Assembly (NCBI GenBank): GCA_031547305.1
Contig: JAVBSC010000108.1
Location: 1 to 13,082, forward strand
From: JAVBSC01 sp031547305
GTDB taxonomy: Bacteria > Desulfobacterota > Desulfovibrionia > Desulfovibrionales > Desulfovibrionaceae
Direction of reading: 5' to 3'
DNA length: 13,082 nucleotides
In this document: one piece after another, positions 6,328 to 13,082 of the stretch
Position numbering within the stretch: position 1 is the stretch's first letter
Layout of the letters: every line of letters starts with the position of its first letter
Made by a program: the position numbers and the translations under genes
The notes under the pieces: model-generated
Seen by the model: the letters and a program-made list of their open reading frames with translations, nothing else
Database searches by the model: none
What the model was told of the DNA's origin: nothing

Positions 6328-6975
6328 CTACACCGCCAGGTAAAAGAGCGGGAAAAGGTAAATCCAGATCAGGTCCACCAGGTGCCAGTACAGCCCGGCG
6401 TTTTCCGCGAAAACATAGCGCTCTTTGGTGATCAGCCCCTTGCCCATGCGCCGCATGGCCACAGCAAGAATCACGCCGCCGATGATCACGTGCAGGGCGT
6501 GCAGGCCGGTCATCAAGTAATACAGGTTGAAAAAGGTCATCTGCCCTACCGGCAGCTCAAGGTATTCCTTGGCGCCGGGGTACAGGCCATGGTGGATTTT
6601 GGTGCTCCATTCCACATATTTGATGCACAGGAAGAGCAGGGCCAGCAGCAGGGCCCCGGCCAGATAGCGGCGGGATTGGGCGCTCCGGCCGCGCTGGATG
6701 GCCCCCACGGAAAGGGCCACCAGCAGGCTGCTGGTGATCAGGGCCACGGTGTTCACCGTTCCCATGGCCCGGTTCAGGTTCAGGCCGGCATCGTGAAAGT
6801 CCTTGGCATAATCGTGGAAGTACATGGAGAAAAGCAGGAACAGGCCGCCAAAAAGCAGCAGTTCCGTAAACAGGAACAGCCACATGCCCATTCTGGCGGC
6901 CACGGGATCGTAGCGCGGTCCATGGGGCTTGTGGCCGGCCGGAGGCGAAGAGACGGCGAGGGTTTCAGAGTGCAC
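6328..6975 (-). CDS. ctaE: Cytochrome c oxidase subunit III
   Basis: A 215-residue membrane protein with five helices, as in the short bacterial form of subunit III (the mitochondrial type has seven). Diagnostic stretches are GMWLFLFTELLLFGGLF (30-46), NTVALITSSLLVALS, KYVEW (124-128), MTGLHALHVIIGG and the final YWHLVDLIWIYLFPLFYL. The glutamate in FTE and the histidines of GLHALHV and YWHLVD are typical of the family. The start is a GTG at 6975, preceded by AGGGG at 7 bases, and it overlaps the end of ctaD by 11 bases. Subunit III has no metal centre; it supports stability and proton uptake of subunit I. Confidence 0.96.
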   Translation of the reverse strand: MHSETLAVSSPPAGHKPHGPRYDPVAARMGMWLFLFTELLLFGGLFLLFSMYFHDYAKDFHDAGLNLNRAMGTVNTVALITSSLLVALSVGAIQRGRSAQSRRYLAGALLLALLFLCIKYVEWSTKIHHGLYPGAKEYLELPVGQMTFFNLYYLMTGLHALHVIIGGVILAVAMRRMGKGLITKERYVFAENAGLYWHLVDLIWIYLFPLFYLAV

Positions 6976-8590
6976 GGTTTATCCCCTGGTAGTCGTAAGG
7001 TCCGCGTTCCACGTCCGGCTCCCGGTCAAAGTTGTGATGCGGCGGAGGCGAGGCGGTCATCCACTCCAGAGAGGCCGCGCCCCATGGGTTGTTGCCGGCC
7101 AAGGGGCCTTTGCGCATGCCGCGCCAGAGGTTCCAGGCCATGATGATCAGGCCGACCACCAGGATGCAGGCCCCGATGGTGGAGACGACCTGAAGGTTTG
7201 CGAACTCCGGCGGGTAGCTGTGGTAGCGCCTGGGCATGCCCTTGAGGCCCATGATGAACATGGGAAAATAAAGGACGTTGAAGCCCACGAACAGGAACGA
7301 GCAGGCCAGCTTGGCCGGGGCAAAGGCGTACATGCGCCCGAAGATTTTGGGAAACCAGTAATGCGCCGCCCCGAACATGGCAAAACCCAGGCCGCCGAAG
7401 ATCACGTAATGGAAATGCGCGACCACGAAGTAGGTGTCATGCACGTGAATGTCCGGCCCGGCCGCGCCCACCACCAGGCCGGTCAGGCCGCCCACGGAAA
7501 ACAGGCCCAGAAAGGCCATGGCGAACCAGAATGGCGGGTCCGGATACAGGGAGCCCTTGTACAGCGTGGCTATCCAGTTAAAGACCTTGATGGCCGAGGG
7601 AATGGCCACCACAAAGGTCAGGAAGGAAAACACCAGCACGGCCGTGTCGCTCATGCCGCTGGCGAACATGTGGTGCGCCCAGACCAGGGAGCCGGCAAAG
7701 GCGATGGCCAGGCTGGAAAACGCGATGGCCTTGTAGCCGAACACTGACTTGCGGGCGAAGACCGGGATGATGTCGGAAATAACCCCCATGGCCGGCAGGA
7801 TCATCACGTAGACCGCCGGGTGGGAATAAATCCAGAACAGATGTTGGTAGAGCAGGGGATCCCCGCCCCTGGCGGAATCGAAAATGCCGATCTGGAGAAT
7901 GCGGTCCGCCATGACCAGGAGCATGGTGATGCCCAGAACCGGCGTGGCCAGCACCTGAATCCAGCCGGTGGCGTACAGGGACCAGCAGAACAGCGGCAGG
8001 CGGCCCCAGGTCATTCCCGGAGCGCGCATGCGGTGGATGGTGGTCAAAAAGTTAAGCCCGGTCAGGATGGAGGAAAAACCCAGCAGAAAAACCGCGAAGA
8101 CCGCCAGGCTGACGTTGGTGGTGGTCACCTCGCTGAAGGGCACGTAAAACGTCCAGCCTGTGTCCGGCGCGCCGTTGCCCGTAAAAATGGCGATGACGGC
8201 CAGGAGCAGGCCGGTCATGTACAGCCACCAGGAAAACAGGTTCAGGCGCGGAAAAGCCACGTCTTCCGCCCCCAGTTGCAGCGGCAGGATGATGTTGCCG
8301 AAGGCCGCCGGTATGCTGGGTATGACAACAAAAAAGATCATGACCACCCCATGCACGGTGAAGGTGGCATTGTAGGTCTGCGGCCCCATGAACCCGTGAT
8401 CCGGAAACAGCAGTTCCAGGCGCATGGCGTAGCCCAGCGTGACCCCCACGGCCAGCATGGCCAGGATGCTGTACATGTAGAGCATGCCGATGCGCTTGTG
8501 ATCCGTGCTGAAAATCCAGGATTTAAGTCCGCCGGCCGTTCCCGGCGGTGGCTGGAAAAAGTTCACGCCCGCGTCCGCTGAAGCGCTCAT
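6965..8590 (-). CDS. ctaD: Cytochrome c oxidase subunit I, A2-type haem-copper oxygen reductase
   Basis: This is the catalytic subunit, reducing O2 to water and pumping protons, with about twelve helices in 541 residues. All metal ligands are present: H80 and H394 for the low-spin haem, H392 for the high-spin haem, and H257, H306 and H307 for CuB. Y261 is the tyrosine expected to cross-link to H257. The helix VI motif is YSHPAVY (255-261), not GHPEVY. The usual proton-channel glutamate is therefore replaced and a Tyr-Ser pair precedes the histidine, which marks the A2 subfamily. D-channel residues N99, D110 and N117 and the K-channel lysine K335 (IPSAIKVF) are kept. The ATG at 8590 overlaps the sco stop by 4 bases (ATGA), so a weak ribosome binding site may be offset by translational coupling. 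Whether haem A or haem O fills the site cannot be told; no ctaA is present here. Confidence 0.98.
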   Translation of the reverse strand: MSASADAGVNFFQPPPGTAGGLKSWIFSTDHKRIGMLYMYSILAMLAVGVTLGYAMRLELLFPDHGFMGPQTYNATFTVHGVVMIFFVVIPSIPAAFGNIILPLQLGAEDVAFPRLNLFSWWLYMTGLLLAVIAIFTGNGAPDTGWTFYVPFSEVTTTNVSLAVFAVFLLGFSSILTGLNFLTTIHRMRAPGMTWGRLPLFCWSLYATGWIQVLATPVLGITMLLVMADRILQIGIFDSARGGDPLLYQHLFWIYSHPAVYVMILPAMGVISDIIPVFARKSVFGYKAIAFSSLAIAFAGSLVWAHHMFASGMSDTAVLVFSFLTFVVAIPSAIKVFNWIATLYKGSLYPDPPFWFAMAFLGLFSVGGLTGLVVGAAGPDIHVHDTYFVVAHFHYVIFGGLGFAMFGAAHYWFPKIFGRMYAFAPAKLACSFLFVGFNVLYFPMFIMGLKGMPRRYHSYPPEFANLQVVSTIGACILVVGLIIMAWNLWRGMRKGPLAGNNPWGAASLEWMTASPPPHHNFDREPDVERGPYDYQGINRAL

Positions 8591-9639
8591 GATGGTTCCC
8601 GTTGTTGTTTGACTGGTTTTCTTTTGCCGCCGCGCAGAAGGGCGAACAAAAGCAGCCCCATGCCCAGAAGAACGCCGGCCCCGACCACCCGGAGCACGTT
8701 GAAGACATAGCCTCTGGACTCCGGATCATAGGTAAAGCAGTAGGCGAGCATCCTTTTTATGGAAAGCCCGGTTTTGCCCTGGGCCGCCTCGGTAAGGGCC
8801 ATGTTCAGATCAAAGGGCATCACGCCCTGGCCGTACAGATAGCGCACCACCTTTCCGCCCGGCGCCAGCACCACCAATCCCAGGGGGTGCGCGAAATTGC
8901 CCGGCCCCAGGCGGATGTAGTTGAAGCCTATGGAATCCATGAAGCGTTTGACGCTTTCCAGATCCCCGGTCAGGTAGCGCCAGCCGTCGTCTTGCACGGT
9001 ATAACCGGCGGCCGCCAGGTAGTTCTTTTTTCTGTGTTCCGCCAGTTCCGGGGTGTCCTGCTCGTCAAAGCTGGCCGTGATCACAATATAATCCTTGCCC
9101 GGAGCCAGGCCGAGTTGCGGCAGGGCGGCGGCCACGGAACTCTGCAGGGTGGCGCAGCCGGCCGTGCAGGACAAAAACACCGGCAGCACCACCGCCGGCA
9201 CGGTCATCAGGGAACGCGCGTCAACCAGCTTGCCGCTCTCGTCGCGCAGCATGATGCCTTCCGGCACGATCCGGCCCAGGTGCTCCTCAAAGGGCGGAGT
9301 GGCGACGTTTTGCGTCGGAGCGGCCGGCCGGGGCCGGCCCAGAAGAGTTGGGGAAGAGTTTTTGCTTTGCCCGGCCCTGTCTTCCGCCTTGTGACCGGCG
9401 TGCGGCTCCGCCGGGGGGGATGAATCCGGCATGGCGTCCATTTTGTGTCCGGCATGCTGGTCCGCGTTCGCCTGGCCGCCAAAAGCCGGCCAGGGCGCGA
9501 ACATGAACATGGCCAGCGCGAGCGCCGCCACCCGGCCAGCCGTCCGGTCTTTTTCGGCCGCCGTATCCGCCGGAACGCGGTTTTGTACGAAATATAATTT
9601 CATACTCCATTCTATAACTGATAATACTGAATACCGCAA
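8587..9639 (-). CDS. sco: SCO1/SenC-family copper chaperone with C-terminal membrane anchor and His/Met-rich segment
   Basis: A thioredoxin-fold copper chaperone for assembly of CuA in subunit II, and first gene of the oxidase operon. The copper-binding motif is CTAGC (C158, C162) with the partner histidine H251 in AHPLG. An N-terminal hydrophobic segment (about 36-53) exports the protein and a C-terminal helix (about 315-337) anchors it. Between them and before the fold, residues 61-84 hold two copies of HAGHK (62-66, 80-84) with nearby methionines, probably extra copper ligands. C301 lies in AYCFTYDPESRGY just before the last helix. The chosen start is TTG at 9639, because AAGGA lies 6 bases upstream. 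ATG at 9603 is an alternative but its GGAG is too close. At 350 residues it is longer than plain Sco proteins (about 200) because of the N- and C-terminal additions. Confidence 0.9.
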   Translation of the reverse strand: MRYSVLSVIEWSMKLYFVQNRVPADTAAEKDRTAGRVAALALAMFMFAPWPAFGGQANADQHAGHKMDAMPDSSPPAEPHAGHKAEDRAGQSKNSSPTLLGRPRPAAPTQNVATPPFEEHLGRIVPEGIMLRDESGKLVDARSLMTVPAVVLPVFLSCTAGCATLQSSVAAALPQLGLAPGKDYIVITASFDEQDTPELAEHRKKNYLAAAGYTVQDDGWRYLTGDLESVKRFMDSIGFNYIRLGPGNFAHPLGLVVLAPGGKVVRYLYGQGVMPFDLNMALTEAAQGKTGLSIKRMLAYCFTYDPESRGYVFNVLRVVGAGVLLGMGLLLFALLRGGKRKPVKQQREPS

Positions 9640-9686
9640 CGCTTATCCTTGAAGCTATAATGATTTTCTGTCCTCCCCGGCACTAC

Positions 9687-9716
9687 ATTTCAAAGTTTGA
9701 ATGCTCCGGAAAGCAA
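9687..9716 (-). promoter_or_regulatory. Candidate promoter of the sco-cta oxidase operon
   Basis: On the minus strand TTGCTT (9711-9716) and TGAAAT (9687-9692) are spaced by 18 bases, predicting transcription from near 9680 and a leader of about 40 bases. The -10 region overlaps the palindrome TTCAAAGTTTGAA (9689-9701), and a 16-bp palindrome lies about 57 bases upstream of the predicted start. The -10 match is only 4/6, so this is a proposal based mainly on position. Confidence 0.3.
9689..9701. promoter_or_regulatory. 13-bp palindrome, possible repressor site
   Basis: TTCAAA-G-TTTGAA is a perfect inverted repeat around a single central base in the oxidase/dctP divergent spacer. It overlaps the proposed -10 of the oxidase operon, a classical place for a repressor. 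The regulator is not identifiable from the sequence. Confidence 0.35.
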
Positions 9717-9729
9717 ATCTTCTGTTTTT

Positions 9730-9745
9730 TGTAGCAATTGCTACA
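9730..9745. promoter_or_regulatory. 16-bp perfect palindrome, probable operator in the divergent spacer
   Basis: TGTAGCAATTGCTACA is a perfect 16-bp palindrome flanked by T-rich sequence on both sides. It lies in the spacer of about 330 bp between sco (minus strand) and dctP (plus strand). Its symmetry fits a dimeric helix-turn-helix regulator. Half-site TGTAGC differs from the FNR, CRP and Rex consensus sequences I know, so the regulator is unknown. It sits about 57 bp upstream of the proposed oxidase start, where class I activators bind. Confidence 0.5.
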
Positions 9746-9967
9746 GAATTTTTACCTCGCCATTTGTACATTTAAGCACAAACGGTGCTCGTTTTGGTTT
9801 TTCCCGATTAGAGCGGAAAAAATTTCGTCCCCTGCGTCTTGCCGGCGCAATAAGGCGTTGCGGATGTTTTCCGGAAATCCGGCAATAGTGTTTCATTTCA
9901 CAAGCTTTGTTCCAAATTTGGGCGGTCACAGGCCCGGCAAACTTTTAACTGTATGAAGAGGTCTTCC

Positions 9968-11008
9968 ATGAAAAAGTCGCTTTCAGTCCTGTGCCTTCTG
10001 GCCCTGGCCCTGTCCTTCGCCCTGCCGGCCGTTGCGGCCGAGCATGAGCTGAACTTCACCACGCCCTATTTTGACCGCCACCCGACGGTGATTAATGGTT
10101 TCAAGCCCTGGATCGAAGAAATTTTCAAAAAAACCGGCGGCAAGGTGGGCATAACTTACTTCGCGCCCAACACGATCTGCCCGGAGGCGGAAATAACGGA
10201 CAGCGTGGCCCAGGGCACCGTGGACATGGGCGGCAACACCTTCGGCCGCAACGCGGGGCGTCTTCTGATAACGGAAATGGGCCAGTTGCCCATGACCAAC
10301 CGATCCCCGCGCACCACGGCCATGGCCTGGTATGACGTGACCCAGAAATTCCCCCAGCTCTTTCCGGAATTCCAGAAAGACGTGAAGCTGCTGTTCTGCT
10401 GGTCTTCCGCCCTGGTGCAACTGCACACCACCAAAAAGCCCGTTCGCAAGATGGAAGACTTGAAAGGCCTGAAGATTATCGCCTGGAACTCGACCACTCT
10501 TGAATATATCCGCCTTCTGGGCGGCACGCCCATGCTCCAGTCCAACGCGGACACCTACCTGGCTCTGGAGCGCGGCATGGCGGACGGCGTCATGGCGCCC
10601 GTGGCCCCGCTGCGTTCCCAGAAGCTGACGGACATCCTGCGCTACCACACCATTTGCGATATTTCCCTGAGCGTCTTCTGGGGCGGCATGAACATGAAGA
10701 CCTATAGCGATCTGCCCGCGGACATCCGCAAGGTCTTTGACGAAACCACGGGCGTGGAGTTTTCCGGTAAAATAGCCCAGACTCTGGAAGACGGCGCCAA
10801 TGCGGACATGGAATGGATCAGACAGCAGGGCAAGGCGGAAATCATCACCCTGGACAGCGCGGAACTGGCCCGCTGGAAAAAGGCCCTGGAGCCGGTGATG
10901 GACATTTCCCTGAAGAAGCTGGCGGCCGGCGGCATATCCGAAAAGGACGGCAGAGACGTGTACAACTACTATATGGAGCGCCTGGTCCATTATAACGCGC
11001 AGAAGTAG
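9968..11008 (+). CDS. dctP: TRAP transporter periplasmic solute-binding protein (DctP family)
   Basis: A 346-residue secreted binding protein that captures a ligand for the TRAP membrane unit encoded next. The ATG at 9968 is chosen over the upstream in-frame ATG at 9953 because GAGG lies 6 bases before it and the product begins with a clean signal peptide (MKKSLSVL, hydrophobic core, AVAA then EHELNF). DctP-type features are the opening strand HELNFTTPYFD, VAQGTVDMGG (80-89), KKPVRKMEDLKGLKI (156-170), LERGMADGVMAP (200-211) and the C-terminal helices. The conserved arginine expected after GLKI, which usually binds the ligand carboxylate, is replaced by isoleucine (I171, in GLKIIAWNS). The ligand may therefore not be a simple dicarboxylate, or another residue may take over. 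The substrate is unknown. The gene is followed after 68 bp by the fused membrane subunits. Confidence 0.93.
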   Translation: MKKSLSVLCLLALALSFALPAVAAEHELNFTTPYFDRHPTVINGFKPWIEEIFKKTGGKVGITYFAPNTICPEAEITDSVAQGTVDMGGNTFGRNAGRLLITEMGQLPMTNRSPRTTAMAWYDVTQKFPQLFPEFQKDVKLLFCWSSALVQLHTTKKPVRKMEDLKGLKIIAWNSTTLEYIRLLGGTPMLQSNADTYLALERGMADGVMAPVAPLRSQKLTDILRYHTICDISLSVFWGGMNMKTYSDLPADIRKVFDETTGVEFSGKIAQTLEDGANADMEWIRQQGKAEIITLDSAELARWKKALEPVMDISLKKLAAGGISEKDGRDVYNYYMERLVHYNAQK

Positions 11009-11036
11009 CCGCATAGGATTTCTTTCGCCCAATCAT

Positions 11037-11064
11037 CCCGGCTTCGGGAACCCTCGGAGCCGGG
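11037..11064 (+). promoter_or_regulatory. Intercistronic hairpin between dctP and dctQM
   Basis: CCCGGCT (11037-11043) pairs with AGCCGGG (11058-11064); the loop contains GGG-AA-CCC, which can form a second short stem. There is no T tract. A hairpin at this place commonly protects the 3' end of the binding-protein message or lowers expression of downstream membrane subunits, giving more DctP than DctQM. It lies just before the AGGAG ribosome binding site of the next gene. Confidence 0.5.
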
Positions 11065-11076
11065 CAGGAGACTGAC

Positions 11077-12999
11077 ATGTCCCAAGCCTTGACGTCTTTT
11101 TATCTGTCCGAATCCCTGGTGTCTTTAGCGGACGCCTGTGAAAGACCGGTCCGAATCGCCTCAAATGTCATGTTCAAGATCGCGCTGCTCCTGCTGGCCC
11201 TGATGTCCCTGCCTATTCTTGCGGACATAGCCGGGCGCTCGCTTTTTAACACACCGTTGCACGGCATGATCGAGCTCGAGGAACTATGCATGGTCCTGCT
11301 GCTCTTTCTCTGCCTGCCCATGACGGAGATGCACAAAAGCCATATCGCCATTGATTTTCTGACAAAAAAATGGAAGCTCTGGGTGAACAACCTTCTGGAA
11401 GTCGCCTTTACCGTAATCTCCTGCGGCTTCCTGGTTCTGGCCGGCTGGTGGGCTTTCAGGCAGGCCGGGCTTAAAGCCGCAAACTACACGCCGGAGCTGT
11501 TCATTCCCATCTGGCCTTTTCTTGCCCTTGTAGGCACGAGCATGTTCATCACGGCCGTCATCGCCTTTCTGAACGGCCTGCGAAGCGCCGCCAGCATGGT
11601 CAAGCAGAGCAGAGGCGCCTGGATCTCCCTGGGGCTTTTCCTCGGCCTGCTGGTTTTGGCCGCTCCGATCTGGCTGCCCGCCCTGGGCCTTGGCTTCAGC
11701 CGGACGGCCATGGGCGTGGGCGGCTGGCTGCTTATGGTCGCCCTGATCTTTCTGCGTCTGCCCCTGGCTTACGCCATGGGCATCGTGGGCGCGGTGGGCC
11801 TGTGCCTGATCAGCAAGACCAACGCGGCCGGCCTGGTCATGGTTGGCATAGCTCCGTACAACGCCATGACTTCCTTCGTGCTGGTCTCCGTGCCCCTGTT
11901 CATCCTGATGGGCGAAATAACCTCCAACTCCGGCATCAGCACGGACCTGTTTGAAGCCGCCTCCATCTGGATGGGCCGCCTGCCCGGCGGCCTGGCCGTC
12001 GCGGCCGTGAGCGGCTGCGCCGGGTTCGCGGCCATCTGCGGCGAGAGCCTGCCAACGGCCGTGACCATGTCCTCCGTGGCCCTGCCGGAAATGAAGCGCA
12101 TGAAGTACGACGACGCCGTGGCCTGCGGCCCGCTGGCCGCCGGCGGCACCCTGGGCATCCTCATTCCCCCCAGCATCGGCTTCATTTTCTACTCCATCGT
12201 CACGGAGCAGTCCGTGGGCATGCTTTTCATGGCCGGGGTCATTCCAGGCCTGATGCTGGCCGGCCTGTTCATTCTGACCATTATATTCAAGGCCATGAGC
12301 AACCCGGCACTGGCCCCGAGCGCCGGCAAAACCACCTGGGCGCAGAAATTCGCCTCTCTGAGCAAGGTAGTCGGGTTTCTCATCATCTTTCTGATCATCA
12401 TTGTCGGCCTGATGACCGGCCTGATGAACCCCACCGAAGCCAGCGGCATAGGCTGCCTGGGCGCCCTGCTGGTGGCCGTGCTCCGGCGGCGCTTTTCCGT
12501 GCGCAAGTTCATTGAAAGCCTGGAGGAGACCATCAAGATATCCGCCAGGTTGCTGTTCATCCTGGCTTCCGTGGGCATACTCGGCTACTTCCTGGCCCTG
12601 ACCCATCTGCCCTCCACCATGGGCGACTGGATTGTGGGCATGGGCGGCAACCGCTACGTGACCCTGGGCATAGTCATCGCCATATGGGTGGCTCTGGGCT
12701 GCGTCATGAACGTAATTCCCATGATCCTGCTCACCCTGCCGGCCATTTACCCGACCATCGAAATGCTCGGGTTTGACCCCATCTGGTTCGGCGTGCTTTC
12801 CGTCATCGTCATGGAAATGGGCCAGCTCACCCCGCCCGTGGGCATAGTCTGCTTCGCCGTGTCCAGCGTGGGCAAAGTGCCGCTGGAAACGGTCTTCCGC
12901 GGCATGCTGCCCTACTTCGGGTGCATGTGGGCCATGGTCATCCTGCTTCTGACCTTCCCCGAACTGGCCACCTGGCTGCCGAATTATCTGTTCAGATAG
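11077..12999 (+). CDS. dctQM: TRAP transporter fused permease, DctQ-DctM (small and large membrane subunits in one chain)
   Basis: A 640-residue integral membrane protein joining the two TRAP membrane subunits. Residues 1 to about 175 are DctQ-like, with four helices and the motif GMIELEELCMVLLLFLCLP (63-81). Residues from about 212 to the end are the DctM permease, with its first helix at 212-244 and VPLFILMGEITSNSGIS (272-288). GGTLGILIPPSIGFIFYS (356-373) and VIPG (388-391) are hallmarks of DctM. An extra hydrophobic segment at about 182-200 is the linking helix that lets DctQ and DctM topologies join, as in known fused SiaQM. Where many DctM proteins have SGSSxAT, this one has CGESLPT (321-327). 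It couples ion-driven import to ligand delivery by DctP. ATG at 11077 follows AGGAG at 6 bases. No break or frameshift is seen. Confidence 0.95.
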   Translation: MSQALTSFYLSESLVSLADACERPVRIASNVMFKIALLLLALMSLPILADIAGRSLFNTPLHGMIELEELCMVLLLFLCLPMTEMHKSHIAIDFLTKKWKLWVNNLLEVAFTVISCGFLVLAGWWAFRQAGLKAANYTPELFIPIWPFLALVGTSMFITAVIAFLNGLRSAASMVKQSRGAWISLGLFLGLLVLAAPIWLPALGLGFSRTAMGVGGWLLMVALIFLRLPLAYAMGIVGAVGLCLISKTNAAGLVMVGIAPYNAMTSFVLVSVPLFILMGEITSNSGISTDLFEAASIWMGRLPGGLAVAAVSGCAGFAAICGESLPTAVTMSSVALPEMKRMKYDDAVACGPLAAGGTLGILIPPSIGFIFYSIVTEQSVGMLFMAGVIPGLMLAGLFILTIIFKAMSNPALAPSAGKTTWAQKFASLSKVVGFLIIFLIIIVGLMTGLMNPTEASGIGCLGALLVAVLRRRFSVRKFIESLEETIKISARLLFILASVGILGYFLALTHLPSTMGDWIVGMGGNRYVTLGIVIAIWVALGCVMNVIPMILLTLPAIYPTIEMLGFDPIWFGVLSVIVMEMGQLTPPVGIVCFAVSSVGKVPLETVFRGMLPYFGCMWAMVILLLTFPELATWLPNYLFR

Positions 13000-13004
13000 A
13001 AACC

Positions 13005-13082
13005 GGGGGCGGGACCCCCAGGACTCGCGTGCAGTGGGGTGGGGGGCCCCCCCCCGGGGCCCCCGCCGCGGGGTGCCCGGAG
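13005..13082. repeat. G/C homopolymer-rich tail with hairpins after dctQM
   Basis: Directly behind the dctQM stop, GGGGG-CGGGA-CCCCC (13005-13019) forms a hairpin, and the remaining bases to the edge are runs of G and C with several self-complementary blocks. The hairpin may help end the transcript, although no T tract is present. The style resembles the GC element at the start of ctaB. Extreme homopolymer content also raises the chance of sequencing or assembly errors. Confidence 0.45.

Larger units (their letters stand above)
9640..9967. other. Divergent regulatory spacer between oxidase operon and TRAP operon
   Basis: This spacer holds no credible gene and is richer in A and T than its flanks. 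It contains the two palindromes and the oxidase promoter candidate, plus CCGG-AAAT-CCGG near 9880. A good ribosome binding site, GAGG, lies 6 bases before the dctP ATG. No convincing promoter for dctP was found: TTGCGG near 9854 has no good -10 partner. Confidence 0.6.

Noticed and set aside
11284..12606. Long open frame of 440 codons on the minus strand
   Set aside because: It is antisense to dctQM, is rich in Gly/His/Gln/Ala as expected of a complementary frame to hydrophobic codons, and has no ribosome binding site or motif.
1..13082. CRISPR array, tRNA, rRNA, transposase or phage genes
   Set aside because: No regularly spaced direct repeats, cloverleaf-type sequences, or transposase/integrase motifs were seen on either strand.

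Overview
The window reads as a piece of chromosome from a GC-rich anaerobic or microaerobic proteobacterium, most probably a member of the Desulfovibrionaceae. This placement is an inference. It rests on the GC-rich codon use, the mix of TRAP and tripartite tricarboxylate transporters with DUF169 and LysO-type genes, and a cytochrome c oxidase operon of the kind known in Desulfovibrio. There is no rRNA or other marker gene to prove it.

Layout, left to right. (1) Minus strand, 1-753: the 5' part of a tctC-type substrate-binding protein, with tctB directly upstream in the same operon. tctA is not in the window. (2) 754-1671: about 0.9 kb with no convincing gene, holding a promoter candidate for tctBC, AT-rich tracts and a strong hairpin next to the end of the following gene. 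(3) A DUF169 cysteine-rich protein on the minus strand, divergent from a lysine-exporter (LysO) family membrane protein on the plus strand. (4) Minus strand, 9639 down to 3582: a compact seven-gene operon running sco - ctaD (subunit I) - ctaE (III) - ctaF (IV) - ctaC (II with fused cytochrome c) - ctaB (haem O synthase) - small four-helix histidine-containing membrane protein. Junctions are overlaps or gaps of a few bases, so the genes are surely co-transcribed. (5) A regulatory region of about 330 bp with two perfect palindromes. (6) Plus strand, 9968-12999: a TRAP transporter, dctP followed by a fused dctQM. (7) A low-complexity G/C-rich tail to the end of the window.

How the genes work together. 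The oxidase operon encodes a caa3-like, A2-type haem-copper oxygen reductase with its copper chaperone (Sco) and farnesyltransferase (CtaB). Cytochrome c would feed electrons to the haem c domain and CuA of subunit II, then to the haem/CuB site of subunit I. In an anaerobe this would serve oxygen detoxification or microaerobic respiration. The two solute-uptake systems (TTT and TRAP) both use periplasmic binding proteins and ion-driven membrane subunits, typically for organic acids.

The most unusual observation is in ctaB. It carries an in-frame stretch of about 136 bp built from nested hairpins (4081-4216), encoding about 46 residues not expected in this family. A second hairpin-rich GC element (5004-5049) lies in its N-terminal codons. 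Both look like repetitive palindromic elements that entered the gene without breaking the frame. No clearly new multi-gene system was identified.
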